Source of the DNA: Tolypeutes matacus
Lineage: Eukaryota > Chordata > Mammalia > Cingulata > Chlamyphoridae
Direction of reading: 5' to 3'
Length of the DNA stretch: 64,000 bases
Assembly (NCBI GenBank): GCA_026826555.1
Contig: JAKSZT010054399.1
Span: forward strand, 757,187-821,186
The notes beneath the pieces were generated by a model. That model saw only the letters and a program-made list of their open reading frames with translations. It ran no database searches and had not been told where the DNA came from. Shown piece after piece: positions 46,901-59,900 of the stretch (positions within the stretch are counted from its first letter, which is position 1; every line of letters starts with the position of its first letter). The translations under genes and the position numbers were made by a program.

Positions 46901-49719
46901 TTGCGCATACCTCGAATGACAGCTTCTGGTGACTAATGCATTGCAACACCCGGCTAGTTTTATTTCCTACTAGAAGTTAGTCAATAAACATATTTTGCTA
47001 AAGCCCTGAAACTCGCAGTAAACGTAGGCGTGAATGTTAATTCTCTAAACTAGAGTTGTCTTGAAAGTAATCCATAGTGTAGACTTTGAAAAACCTTAGA
47101 TACTTGTATATGTAAAATGACAGTGCAGCAAGACAATATAATTTTTGGAGGGAGACAGATCATTTAAAACATGTCTAGTTAGGCGGTTTGGGAAAGCTCA
47201 GAATTATTTGTGTTGTTTGTAATGTTTGATTTCCATTGCTTTATATTTTCAGAGTATTTTAATAGTTTGAATGATTGCCTTCTATGAGAGATGATTTAGA
47301 TATGTGGTTTAATTGCTTCAAAGGAAAAGTTTAGTTCCAGTCATACTTCCAAAGTTATTAGAAACAGATCCTCCTTATTTTGTTTTCTTTATTGAAAATA
47401 ATAAATCACGGAAATCCCAATGGAGATAGTAATTTCTGTTCTAGGGCATCATATATAAGACTCCTTGTTTTTTTTAAAAATACGTATGTTTTAGTTATTT
47501 GCACTGTTCACATATTAGTTTCACTTTTTTCAGTTTTGTAAAATAAATTTACTCATTCAAAATTTCTATAAGAAGTGATATAATAGTGCAAATACAGGGA
47601 GATAGTTTTATAGGATCTTTTAAATGTTGGCTGTAAAAGGGATTGAGATTTGTAAAACATACAGATACTTAAAATTACAGGAGTAAATAATCTATTTGTG
47701 GAAACAGTTCCTTGATTTTTTTCACAATTACATTTATGTTTTTGTCTATTGGTGTAGTAGTATATTTTATAAGCCTCATAAAGCTGAAGCTTTCAAGCTA
47801 ATGTACTATAACCATTTTTCCTATGTATGACTACCATCCTCAGTGTACTAAAACATGTTTAGAACTCTGACAAACAGAAAAGCGGCAAGCATTATATTTT
47901 CTTTGATATAGTTGATGTCAGCAGAAATGTTTCATCTATTTTTCCGTAACTTTTAATGCATCCCGTTTGTGGAGTAATGAAAAGGCAGTGGTAATTGCCA
48001 TAATGTAAGCAAAACTTGTATCCTACCAGAAAATTACTTTTTCAGAAAATTCACTGTATTGTAATCAGAAGTGAGATCTAAGGGGGCAGAGAGGTTCCCC
48101 TGATTGGATGTTTTAATTGGGGCATGTGGAACTCCTTTTCCCACTTAGATACCCTTTAACATTACAGGTTTTGAGGGAGCTATTTAGCAGAACTTTTTAG
48201 TGATAATTGTCATAGCTGCTAACTTATAAGCATTTTTGCTTCTAACGTTCAGAGAAAATGCTTTTTTTTTCTTTTCTGTCACTGTGTGTGGCAGTGACAC
48301 TCTTAGCTTTGGCCTCCTGGCCTCCATTATCTCCTGGTCTTTACTACCCCATCAGTATTATTCGGATTGTCTTTTTGGGGGGAGCCTTCCCCTATTAATG
48401 GTATTATATTATGTTGCTTTGCTGTGCTTTCTAAATACAAACTATTCTATTTGTAGTGTCTGTCATTGTACAAAATATTCTGTATGCTATTTTCTTTGTG
48501 TGTTTTGGCAACTAAACCACTCAGTCTTGCTTTTATTCTTGCGTTTCTTCCCTCTGATGGAATATAGCAAGTTACATTAACTCTATTACCGTAACTTGTG
48601 TGGCAACACGAATACTTTTGAAATAGGAGGCATACTGATGTGAGAGTAAATTAATATTTTACAGCCTTTGCATCATGTTTGACTGTTCCCTGCACTTCGG
48701 CAGAATAGGTGGAGACTGTAATTTGGACTCTATAAAACCTTATCAGCCAGGTGATATGTAAATAGGATTGTGGGCACCAGTACCCATATACAAGCAAACT
48801 CTCTCTCAGCTGTGAGCTCATAAAGTGCTGTCTGCAAATCCACAGTACCTGCACCTTGTTTGAAAATTATTTCCAAGCATTTTGAAGCTTCATTTGAGAT
48901 GCTACTGGATAAAATCGAGACCCGCCCCCAAAAGAAGTACTGTGTAAGAATAAATAGAATTTTGTGAGCTTCTATTAAACTTGGCTACTACTTACAATTT
49001 GTAACTCAACAAGCCCGAGGGACAGTGTCTTTTAAGGACTTAAAAGCTATCACCCAGAACAGTTTACCTTCTCCATGTACACACACATTACATGTGGGGA
49101 AACCAAGGACTAGAAAAATGTATCAGTCCCAGGAATGCAACAGATGCTTTTAAATAAATGCTTAGTGAGTAGATTAGTTAGAAGTAAGAATACTTTGGCT
49201 ACCGTTCATTACTTTGAAAAGTGTTGGAAAGCAATCGAAGTTATTTTCCTTTCCAGCTGGGCTGCACTCTTCAAAACAGTGAGTGTGGATGGATGAAAAT
49301 AATCATGACTATAGCAATGCGTTGCCATGTACCCAAGGATAATTGGCTCACTTACCTGTTTACAGATTATTCACATTGGAGATCATATTCAGAGCCCCAG
49401 AATAGTTTCTTTCTGACACTCAGTATAATCCTGGGCCTTCTCCTTCCTACTGTTACCTGGCGTGAGCTTAGGAAACCCAAACTCAGTCTAAAATCAGCCT
49501 AAACAGAAATGAGGATTTATTTGATCTTCAGTGATCAAAGCTGAAGAGCATTCCTGCATTTACTTGCTTGGGATTATTTTATACTGACTGCACTACTGAT
49601 TCTTTCTATTTAATGTGGATAATTGGGAATTGTTAGTCTTTCAAAATATAATTTTAATAGATATGGCTAAAACTATGTTAGCAGATCAAGTCCTCAATTT
49701 CTTCCATTTCTGTGCATAG
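43981..49719 (+). other. Intron 1
   Basis: Between the CpG island and exon 2 there are 5.7 kb with few repeats. 44.2-45.3 kb is quite free of transposons. 46-49 kb is AT-rich with no clear gene. Frames of up to 136 codons at 44.7-45.1 kb overlap on both strands and lack support. Confidence 0.6.
44683..44692. promoter_or_regulatory. MEF2-type site in intron 1
   Basis: CTATTTTTAG is a full match to the MEF2 consensus YTA(A/T)4TAR. A weaker relative (CTATTTTTAT) lies 350 bases upstream near 44,331. They lie 0.7 kb beyond the island in a repeat-free stretch. Together with the CArG box this hints at muscle-type regulation, but single short motifs can be chance. Confidence 0.45.
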
Positions 49720-49768
49720 GTCTTTACCTCACAAAAACTACTACAACACCAAGCTCCCTGATGGAAAG
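49720..49768 (+). other. Exon 2 (49 nt)
   Basis: The acceptor is strong: pyrimidine-rich 'cctcaatttcttccatttct' then GCATAG at 49,718-49,719. The donor AAAG|GTATAT at 49,768/49,769 is acceptable. The exon has an ATG at 49,761 with G at +4. Spliced to exon 1 (ending 42,731), one frame stops here (TGA at 49,759-49,761) and two stay open. The size is typical of a small 5' leader exon. Confidence 0.6.
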
Positions 49769-50452
49769 GTATATAGAAGATTCATTCATTCTTTCGTTCA
49801 TTCATGCACACATTTACTCATTCATCATGCAATAGATAATTTTTACTTAACCATGTGCAAGGCCTTTTGGTAACATGAAAATGAAGTAGACGTACATTCA
49901 ATAATGAAATGATTTAAAGTTTAGTGGAAAGTCTATTGATTATGTGCATATTTTAAATTTTTTTCCTGCATTTTATACTTTTTTTTTTCCTGTCTCATTG
50001 GGCTGACATGCTAAAAGCTGTGCCCTTTCATGATTGACCCTCAAGTTGCATGTTGATGGATAATATATGCCATATTAAAATTAGGTTTTCACTCAATTAT
50101 GATATAAACCATGCCCATTTTCACCTGATATTCCTTGTGATTCCCAGCATGTGTTTATGAGATGATTGACTAGAATCATTGGGGGGAAAGTATGACAGTG
50201 GCTGGCTCCGCTGGGGAGACCAAGCTCTTAATGTGATTGAAATGATGGTCTCACTGTGTGTTGGCCCCCCCTGAGCTGAATGAAGCCAGCTCTGCCTTTT
50301 GAGCTGGCTGGTATCTGTGTAGGTCATAAAATATGATGTTCTTAAAATTCATATTTTTAGCGAATAGACTCTTAAAAGTGGAATTATTATCCAAAGCCAT
50401 TTATTCTGTTTTTCATTTTGGATTTTCCTCTCGCACTCCTGGACCATCTCAG

Positions 50453-50567
50453 GAGCATCGTGCAGCAAGTCACCAGGGTGGTCCATTCCAGCCGCAGATT
50501 TATTTGTCATACGTGTACGACAGTCTCCTCCTCCGTCACCACTGCAGGGGAGTGCATCACATATCAG
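50453..50567 (+). other. Exon 3 (115 nt)
   Basis: This block is flanked by the best splice pair in the window: acceptor CCATCTCAG after a pyrimidine-rich stretch (AG at 50,451-50,452) and donor ATATCAG|GTGAGA (50,567/50,568). All three frames are open across it. It is less AT-rich than its flanks and contains several CpG, which suggests selection. In phase with the ATG at 49,761 it would encode 38 whole codons with a Cys-X2-Cys pair (I-C-H-T-C) and end on a codon boundary. Coding status is unknown. A 5' leader exon is the simplest reading. Confidence 0.6.
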
Positions 50568-51294
50568 GTGAGAATTTTGTGATGTTATCTATTTTCTACC
50601 CAAGTATAATGTTGGACCTGGGAAAATCGCCCTCTAGCCATGCTTGAGCACTTGGTCGAATATATATAATTATCTTTGCAAAGTATATTGCTGGAGAAAT
50701 GAACAAATTGCCAAGCCTATTTGTTAAAGCTTGGATTAAAGTACCCATCTCTTTGGTTTAACTTCTTTGGTTAATGGAGAAGTCTGTGTTTGACTTTGTC
50801 ATTGTTGCCGATTGCATTTTGGGCTTGAGCCTGATAATTTTAATTGTCACTTTTACTTAATGCCCTGAGAATATTATGCAACCAAAGAATTATCTTAAGT
50901 CAGAGTTTCCATGTTTTAGGTTTTCGTTGTAGTTTCATTCATGTGGAAGGAAAGAGGCCTGTGCATTCAAGGGTAACGAGTATTTGTTGAATTGTAATTT
51001 CTTTGTGTCTGTTTGGATTTTACAACTTCCTGATTTCCTCATGTACAGTAAAGCTCCCTGGCCAGGGAGTCAGGCAGACAAAGGGTGTATGTGGGGTTTG
51101 ATGACTCACGGTTCTCTGTTGAAGAGAGGACAAGAGGATACGTTGTCAAATGAAATTGGGAGAGATGGAAGTTAGAAAGAACTTGGGGCAGTAAGGGTTT
51201 CAGAACATTGGATTTCACAACCAAGGGAGATTGTGAAATAAATCCCCTTTCTCTTTGCTTTGGGAGTGTTCCTGCTGGAAGCCGTAAAGATAGA

Positions 51295-51470
51295 CTAGAT
51301 CAGAGGTTCCCAAGCCTGGTAGGTCAAAAGAATTACCTGGAGAGCCTTTAAAAATTGATTTTGGGGCTCTGCCCTAGACCCACTGAATCCAAATATCCCC
51401 GGCCGATCTCTTGGAATCATTGGTTTTCGATGGACTGATACTTGACAGCTTTGGGAACTGTTTGGTTGGG
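51295..51470. repeat. MER5A-like hAT-Charlie element
   Basis: It has 'agaggttcccaagcctggta', 'attacctggagagcctttaa' and 'ggggctctgccctagaccca', then 'gacagctttgggaactg' at the other end. The order is that of MER5A. Confidence 0.8.
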
Positions 51471-51714
51471 TGGTCTCTGGACAGCCCTTCCTGAGTCGTG
51501 TTCTATGACCTTACTTGGGGAGAGGCACAGTCTATTTTTACCAAACCTCATTTCTGAATGTCTGGATTTTCAAAACTACTATTAAGAGGTGGGCATTTGC
51601 TTTATCAAAAATGTTCATTTTTAAAATGAGTCACCACATTTCTTTAAACAGAGAGCTCCCTCTCTATACTTAAGATAAAGTTTTTAAGTTACGTATGCAT
51701 TTTGTGGTATTCGA

Positions 51715-51930
51715 GATAAGAACATGGGGCTTTCGAACCAGACTGTGGATTTAAAATCTGGAACTAGCCCTATGACGTTGGACAGTTACATATCCTTTCT
51801 GTGCCTCAGTTTCTTCACGAGTAAGATGGAGATAATATTAGAACTTCCTAAAAGGCTGCTGTGAGGATAGAATGAAATAATATATGCACAGTGTTGAGAA
51901 TAGTATATGGCACATGGTTTGTGATCATCA
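51715..51930 (+). repeat. MIR SINE, sense
   Basis: Contains 'tttctgtgcctcagtttctt', 'ggctgctgtgaggatagaat' and 'gaatagtatatggcacatgg' in MIR order. Confidence 0.9.
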
Positions 51931-53139
51931 ACCTATAAGCCACATTGTAATTATGTAACTTCTCTCTTGGCAGGGTGATAGTGGTAGACTTTTGTGATGG
52001 TTACTTCTGGACCATACATGATCAGGAACAAGTCAATATACCTGTTATTTGGCCTTTGCACCAACACTGTACACATCTGTAGCTCTGCAAAGCAAATGAG
52101 CCTTCTGTTTGTTTTTCTGAACTTTGTTTTAGCCTGGGTTGCCAAGCATCTGACTGTGATAGGATGCATATGTATTATTTTTACATTGTTGGAAGCTGAA
52201 CTGATGAATTGCATGCCTCAATGAAGTTATGTGTGGTCTGAGTAAAGACCAACAAACAAAAACCCTGAATGAGGTATTGTACCTCAGAAAGGGTAAAAGT
52301 CCCAAGTGGGGAGAGAAGTTATCCCAAGGAGTATATCCTTGTGAAATATGTAACTTGGTACTTTGCATTTTGTTGCCTGTGGGTTAGGGGGGTATTCTTG
52401 GAATGGAAATAGAATAATAACCTGGAGTTACTGGAAAAGGTAGGCCTATTAAAGTTTGCAACTGTCAGCTGAATGGAAGCGGGTAGGCTGTCTTACTGCT
52501 ACTCTGTCTCAGGGCTGTTGTCCATTTTAACAGTTATGTGCTAGGCAGAAAATCCTCACGTGTAAGTTCGTGGAGAAATAGTTTAATTGCAAATGTGATT
52601 TATACACATGTACACCTTTTTTTCCCTCAACCTGTGGTGTTTAACGAGAGTAATTTGGGATCACGGAAATATCGGAAGGATTTTATTGCGAAAAGGCAGG
52701 CAGCAAAATGTCCTCTCTCGTGGTCAACATGTCCAGCTTATTGAGAAGAGACCCAGGTTTTTAGAGTATCTTAATCACGTCTAAGTATCTTACGAAAACT
52801 CATACTGTATTACTAACAAAGCAGTGCAAGGGCACCTTGAATTTTAAGCAGCTGACATTTTCTGTGGTTGCATTTAAAGGGGGGATTTTAAGCATTATCT
52901 AAACATTTTGCATACATAATAGCTTCATTTTCATCCTCACCATTGATGACTAAACCTGGGCAGGAAGCGATATCATTCATGTTCTACTCTGTTATAGTCA
53001 TTAAGGATTAAAAAAAAAAAAAAATTAAATCCTACACTAGAATTATTTCTGGTCCTAATTATTTTATAAATACAATTTAGCCATGACAAATCATAAACAA
53101 ACTGTTGTTCTCAGGCATTATTTGTGTACAAAAAGTATG

Positions 53140-53900
53140 CATTTATTCATTCACTGTGTATTGTTAGACTGCTGCATGGTGCTGGGGGATTGAATGTGAG
53201 TAGAGCTACCAGAAGGTGGTCAATTCATTAGGGCCAGGTAGGGGAAAGAAGACATGCTCTGAAACAGCTAATCCAAGGCAGGATGGGGCTGGCGGGGCTT
53301 GCCGTGCTAAGTGCAAACCTAGAAGGAATTCAGAAGCGTGATGCTGAGTTGGAGCAGTCAGCAAAGACTTTGAGGAGGAAGTATCATTTGAGTTGAAGTT
53401 TGCAGGATGGATATCATTTCTGAGGGGGCACGGGGCAGCCCTTTAAGTGGCTTGGGACGTCACCAGCATGCTGGTGACAGGGACCTGCCTCGGCCATGTT
53501 GGCTGGAGCGGAGGTGCTCGTAGACTTCTGAGTTGCTAGAGTTGGGCAGAAAGCAGGGAGGTGGGAATAAAACTGCTGAGAGGTCAGATCTGGAGATGAA
53601 TTTGGAGGAGTCATTGGCATAAAAGTGATTTTTGAAATCGGACTTTGGGCTCCCGAGTCCGGCAAAGAGTTTGACCTGTAAGAGGGGACAACTAAATTTC
53701 AGGAATGATATCTTCTGGCGCAGGGTCCATAAGAGAGAAGATACGAGACGGTGGAGAGTGGCTTGAATGTTGGTATGGTACAGACTTTGTAGACCTTCTC
53801 TTTAGGACTTGGGGTGAAGGGAGGGTGGGGTGCAGGGGTTGGACGGTCCGCAGGTGAGATCATGGCGGGGTCTCCCCGAAGACGCCTAGGCACCTTGGAA
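53140..53900 (-). repeat. L2 LINE, antisense
   Basis: Inverted L2 3' region: 'agactttgaggaggaagtat', 'catttgagttgaagtttgca', 'gcagggaggtgggaataaaa', 'gagagaagatacgagacggt'. Diverged, but the order is kept. Confidence 0.7.
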
Positions 53901-54799
53901 ACGCAGTGCTGAATGGCAGGTCAATGGAATATTCTTGAAACTTTTATTCCTTTAAGGCCTTTTAAAAAAAGGACAGTTGAACTAATTTTAGCTAAGTCTA
54001 ATATGTGTGTGTATGGAAATGAATGCTGTTTTTGAAATTCAGCACATGCAGTATCTCTTTTCATTTAAACAGATGATCCTTCTATTTTCCTCTGAACAGC
54101 TTTATTAAGATTTCCAGTGAAGCCGTGTACATAGTAACAACAATTCCAGCATTTCCTTTGATCTTTTCCACTGTTGATTTATTCATCTCATGTGACATGT
54201 GTAAATCACATTGTGCCATATACTTGACTCAGTAGCAATTGTACGTTTGTGGCAATTCATTTACTGTACTTTGATAAATCACATTAATATGGGCGTGCTT
54301 CATAACTTTAGAGGTTTTCCCAAAGTTTTTATGGGGATGAAAATGTGACTATATATATATATACCCAGCTAGTCGCTATGGCTTTTTGACCATTTTGGCT
54401 TCCCATTTGTACTTTATGGAAAATATAGAAATGTGGAATTGGTGAGCCTTGCCTCTGGGAAGGGAGTTAGCCTAAGACGACATGGCTCAAAGTGAAGGGT
54501 AAGGCTGCAAATTATCTGATTAGGTTGATGTTAGTGGGCAGTCTGCAAATAGAGAAAATTTGAGGATTATTTGAGATTTTCTTGGACTTGAGTTATTTAG
54601 ATGGGCTATCTGTCTTATTCTAAATGGCTCCAAAGGAAAGCAGTGATTATCTACCTTTCATCAAAGACAAGAAGATTAAGCAGGGGTGAGAGGGATGGAG
54701 AAAATTCTAGGAGCAGATCATTGGGTCTGTAAACAACTAGTGAGCAAATAATATATGAGTGGCATTATGGCACCTATGTCCTAAAGGGAATATAGAGAT

Positions 54800-54990
54800 G
54801 ATCAGTGGTTCACACTTACTGTTCTGTGTATCAATTCACTTAATCCTCATTGTGATCGTTTGATCTACATGCCGTTATTTTGTCCATTTCACAGATGGGG
54901 AAGCCAAGGCCCAGAGAGGGTAAATACCTTCCCACGGTGGCTGGAGCCCAGCGGTGGCTGGACCCCAGCCCATACTCTTTAACTGCTGCC
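54800..54990 (-). repeat. MIR SINE, antisense
   Basis: Inverted MIR with 'ttcacttaatcctcattgtg', 'ccatttcacagatggggaag' and 'aaggcccagagagggtaaat'. Confidence 0.9.
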
Positions 54991-56289
54991 ATGGATTGTC
55001 TCTCATGTCCTATGCTCTGTCCTTAAGGAGCTCCAAGTTGAGCACAGAAGGCAAGGGGTGCTCAGGAGTAATATTTAAAGAGCCATGAGAGAGGGACAGT
55101 GCCCTCTCGGAGGTCCGGGATCAGGGAAGGGCTTTCTTTTGGGTGCCCGTCCGTCCCTTCCGATTCACATGCAGGCTCTCTCACTATCCCTGACTCTGTC
55201 TCTGGTGCTTTCTCTCTCTCTTTCACTCCACCGCCTACCTTTCTGAAATGCCTACGTACTTTGAGTAATTATTAATTGAAGAAAATGATGACTGTGGCAA
55301 TATGCTTATCTGCGTATCAGGGGTTTGGCCGAAGCTGGGCTCCACATGTTGTCCAGCATCAGGCGTCCCAGAGAGGCGGTGAACTTTTGACTCTTAAAAA
55401 GAGCTTCTCTGGGTCATTGCTCAGCTCCCAAGATTTGGCAGCTAGGAATGCTTTCTCTCTGCAGTTTGATAGGTGGTGGCGTGGTGATGAATGCAAGCCC
55501 TGAGAACGAGCCGTGCAGTGACATGAGGTCACGCTCTCTCCCGGGCGCTGATCGGGACGCTCAGCGCTCATGTACCCTCTCGCCCCCACCCCTCCTGGCC
55601 TCTGTGTTCTCTCCTTGGCCAAATTGGAATCGTAGGCCACAAGGCTAGAGGAGAAAAATCACCTTTCTCCCAGCTCGCTTGGGGAAGACCTGTTCGTCTT
55701 CTTTAAGCTTCGTGAGCGTTACGGGGTGGGGGGGGATTTTGTTGTCATCGTTGCCCTCCCCTGATAGGTGCAGGGAACAGAAGACGGTGGATTTCCTCGC
55801 CGTGCACTAGTCTGGCAGCCCCTGCCCGCACCACAGCTGTAATCCTACTGATGCATTTTTATTTACAGATTAGTAGGCTCTGACTCTGACATATGACTAA
55901 CCGGGTAGCTCCCCCCGACAACAGTTGTATGTCATCTGCTCCGGAGAACTAATTGCTTGGCAATTCCCCTTTGGTAATTCCCTCTTTATTTTCTGATGAG
56001 TTACTTAACAGTGATGGGCTTGTTGAGCAGACCGTTGAGTTTAATGTGTGCTCCAGAAACTCCACTGACGGCCTGGGGGATATGTTTTTCCCGATTCTGT
56101 TTAGCCTTACTGAAGGACACTGAAACCATTATATGGCCTGTTACTGTTTCACTCAATTTTGGGTTAAATACTGAGCGGTGTGCGAAACCTGGCTTCTTTC
56201 TTAGACGTGCGTTAGGAAATTATTTTAAAGGAATGTAATATTTATGGAATGTTTAATACTCTTTCAAAACTATGACTTAAAATGGAGTC

Positions 56290-56515
56290 GCTTTCCAGCT
56301 CAGAGCCAGCGTGGCGTGGTGCATCGCTTTTGGACTGGAAGTTTGGAGGCTGGGTTTCTGCTTCCTGCCCTGCTGCTGGGTGACGGGGCTCACTTGCTCT
56401 ACCTCGGTGAGCCTCGGTTTCCCCATCTGCCAAAAACCCCAAACGTGTTGAAAGAGATGATCTCTCAGTCTCGCTCCTTCTAGCTCTAACATTGTACAGT
56501 TCTGTGAATAGATTT
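56290..56515 (+). repeat. MIR SINE, sense
   Basis: Head region 'agcgtggcgtggtgcatcgc', body 'cggtgagcctcggtttcccc', then 'catctgccaaaaacc' and a diverged 3' end. Confidence 0.8.
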
Positions 56516-57224
56516 GATCATAACTCTTCTTCTCAGCTCCCCCAAGACCTTTGCTTCTGTCAAACATCATTTGCTGTTGTTTGACTTTGTTAGGTTTTAT
56601 ATTAATGAGAATTTATATTTTAGCTATCGTTGTATCATTATTTATAGAGGCAGTCATAGATGGTGCCTAAAATCATTTATCACCCCATCTATATTAGTTT
56701 CATTCCTTAATGCTTTCTCTGCTCCTTTTACAGTTCTTGCAACCATGCTTCAAACAACATCCATTTCTGGAGGTGGGATGCGTTATAACTGGAAAGAATC
56801 TTAAAGCTCTTTGTGGAATTTTTTTTTTTTTTGCAAGGGGAGTGCAGGAGCTCAGCTCTTCTTAGCACTTGTACCAAGGGCCATATTGTCCTTTTAATGT
56901 GCTAGTAGAAATCCTTTTGATAGCACTTGGTTTTACGTGCAGGTGCAGGTTTTAGTCTCTAGATAATTCCTTTTCTCTTCTGCATCAACTTTTCCAATTA
57001 ACGTGTACAGCAGTGCCTTGTCTTATTGGTTAATTTGTAAGCAGTTCATACTGATGTTTTTTGATTCATTGTAATATTAACGTTTCTTTAGGCAGCTAGT
57101 GCAAACAGAAGAGGTGCCATTTGGGAGTTTTTTGTTGTATTTCTTTCTGTTCCATAGGGTGAGGATGAGAGGTAGGGACAGAAGTAAGAAGGAGGTGGGG
57201 AAGAGGCATGCCTACGGTGGGTAA

Positions 57225-57445
57225 CAGGGAGGGCTTTGAAGGCAGGGAGACCGAGGTTTGAATTCCGCCCCTGGTTCTTAGCTGTGCCACCCAGCTCACA
57301 TTTCTTAAATCTGGGACCCTCAACTTCCTCCTCTGTAAAATGGGGGTGATAACAACAGCTATCTTAAAGGATGGTTAAAAGGATCAAATGAACACTCACG
57401 TACTCTGTATGGCACATGTTAGGATCTCAATAAATAATAAAAACA
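57225..57445 (+). repeat. MIR SINE, sense
   Basis: Nearly complete: head 'ccgaggtttgaattccgccc', body 'cctcctctgtaaaatggggg', 3' end 'ggatctcaataaataataaa'. Confidence 0.92.
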
Positions 57446-57739
57446 AAAACAGAAACATTGAAGAGGAAGAAGAAGAATGGGGGAGGGGGAGAAACAGGGC
57501 ATTCAAGAACTAGAGGAAAACAACAGCAAAGGAAGAAAGCTGCCTCTGGGGAACCCAGGGTAGGAGGAGGCCTTCAGAGAAGCCGGTCCTTGGGGACAGG
57601 GCCAAGGAAGAGTGATATGACTGCTTGGGGTTGAATCCAAATGGACTGAAGGAACTTGAGAAGGATCTGGAATCTACATTCTCTGCAGGTCGATCTGCTT
57701 CACCACTATGTGACTGATAGAAAGACTCTTTTTAAATGT

Positions 57740-58380
57740 TTTTTTTACACCAAAATTACAGGAAGGGCAGACCGAGAAAAGAAAAAGTTCTCTCTGATTT
57801 CACCATCCCAGTCCATATCATGTTTACTTTGATGTGCTGTCTTCTAGTTCTTGACAACTTAACATCTATCTTTTCTCAGTTTTGCTTTTTTTTTTTTCAT
57901 TTAACATGAACATTCTCATGTTGTGATGTAGGCATCACGATTATCAGTTGCAATAATTATTTAATATTCTATTGAGCTGTTTTACCCTAACTCAAGTTTT
58001 GTATTGCTTTTGGACATTGGAGTTGTTTCTAATTGTTAATTGTTTCTAAGAGTTATAAATCTGCAGTGAGCTTTACACACTTAAGCATTTCCTTAAGATA
58101 CACGCACATCAAAAGAAAGCTTATTAGTAAGTCAAAAGGGGCTTGCACTGAATTGTTTTCTGAAAGGCCTGAATCAATTTACTTTGTTACTAATGCTATG
58201 TGAATGTATCTTGCTTCAACCTGATGAGTTGTCCTACTTATTATTTTTTGCCTGGTTTAATGGGCTCCTTGTTTTTAAAATTTGCATACTTTTGAGCTCT
58301 CTCAGAGATAGAACATTTCCATGTATGTTTACCTACTAATTGTCCTTTACATAATTAGCAAGTGGGAGCCTTGATGTTTT
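57740..58380 (-). repeat. Old L1 3' fragment, antisense (probable)
   Basis: The order 'catttaacatgaacattctc', 'ttaatattctattgagctgt', 'ggacattggagttgtttcta' and 'catttccttaagatacacgc' follows the inverted 3' part of an old L1, heavily diverged. Confidence 0.6.
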
Positions 58381-59214
58381 CTCTATGTGAATGAGCTCTT
58401 TGTATGTTCTAGATATTTTTTTAAGTCCTATGTGCTGCAGATATTTCCCTGGTCTGATTTTCTCTAACTTCAGTTGTTTTACTTTAGTTGTAAGAAAGCT
58501 CACGTCCTTGTATGCTCTGTCTCTCTTTTCTCCTGTGATTGTACCCAGGGCCAGCCTGGAAGGAAAAAGTGAGATTACTGCCGCTCCAGGCCGGCCAACA
58601 GTCCGGCTCTGCCGGGAATACTTCTCGTTCTCACCTGCCCACTGCTTCCTTTGAGGACTGGTCCCTGTGGAAACCCTTGTACTTTCCATTTCCAAAGGCC
58701 TCCTACCAGGCAGTCTCTGCTTCTCTTTCCTCTGTCCCCATGCTGTGCCAGTTTCCTTGCTGTCAAGAGGCCCCTACCCAGCTCTGGGGTTCTCTGCTCT
58801 CCTTGTTGACCTGAGATCCTAGGGAAGCCCTGTCCTGGGGAGAGGGGCTGGGAGTCCAGGCCTGCCCGGAAGTCTAACTGTTATCCAAGGATCCTGGGCT
58901 GGGGCTGAAGGAGGCGGTGGCTCACGCCGTCACCCGTCACCTGTTTCCTCTCGCAGGCCACCCTGCCAGGGCACAGGGCCCTCAGGTTTGCTGGTTGCTT
59001 AGGTTAAGGAGAGAGACACGCTGCTGCCCTGCTTTGCTACCTGCCTTAGCTCTCCCCTTTTTGGGCAGTTACCTAGGTTGTGAGCTTGGGGGAGTCTGGT
59101 TTCCCAGTGTGAACTTGGCCTGGGGTGGTTTGGCTGTGCTGTACCTCCTCTGTGGCCGTTCTCCTCTGATCCTCACCCATTTTCCCCGAGGAAGCCCAGA
59201 TGAACATTAGACGT

Positions 59215-59705
59215 CTGTTTACCTCTCTGTTCTACTGAAGCCCAGCCCTGGTTTTGCATTGTTCTCAGGATGAAGTCCAGGGTCTTTTACCTGGCTTAGA
59301 AAAGCCTCTCTTCTCTGTCTCTCCTGCTTGCTGGCCTCTGTTTGGCCTGATTCACTCCCCTGTGGTCAGATAGCACTTCCTCCTTAAAGCCCCTTGCTCC
59401 GCCTTAGGTCCTAGCTTTCAGACATGCTGGCCTCTCTTCCTTGAGGCTCAGCCTTCCCTTGCCTCCATCGGGCTAACTTTGACTCTATTCCTCAGGGAGT
59501 CCTCAGACTAGCCTACCTGCTGCCTGACCTGTGCTCCCACAGAAGCCGAGTCTTCCCCTTTGGGAACACTTTCTTCCTCTTTTGAGCTGTTCACTCTCTG
59601 CTTCCCAGCTGGATGGATGCTTCATGAGAGCAGGGACTCTTGTTCCTTTCCCAGTATTTGGTACATAGTGGGCCTGCAATACATACAGGCACTTACTCCC
59701 AACGT
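59215..59705 (+). repeat. L2 LINE 3' end, sense
   Basis: 'caggatgaagtccagggtct', 'tttacctggcttagaaaagc', 'ctttcagacatgctggcctc', 'gagagcagggactcttgttc' and 'gtacatagtgggcctgcaat' follow the L2 3' order to its end. Confidence 0.85.
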
Positions 59706-59900
59706 TTTTTTTTCATTAAAAATTTTTTTTATTGAAGTGTATCATTCATCCATGAACATACCTAAGTGTATGTAAAAGTTGTGAACTTACAGAACAAACA
59801 CGCATATCCTCAAACAGGGCTCCCGTATATCACACTGTTGCCATGTTGTGAGACATTTGTTACAAGCTGTGAAAGAGCAGCCCACTGTGAGGTTTTTAAT
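59706..59900 (-). repeat. L1 3' UTR fragment, antisense
   Basis: A T-rich start, then 'attgaagtgtatcattcatc', 'gaacttacagaacaaacacg' and 'gggctcccgtatatcacact'. This is the inverted L1 3' UTR type frequent in armadillo. It interrupts the end of the L2 copy. Confidence 0.65.
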
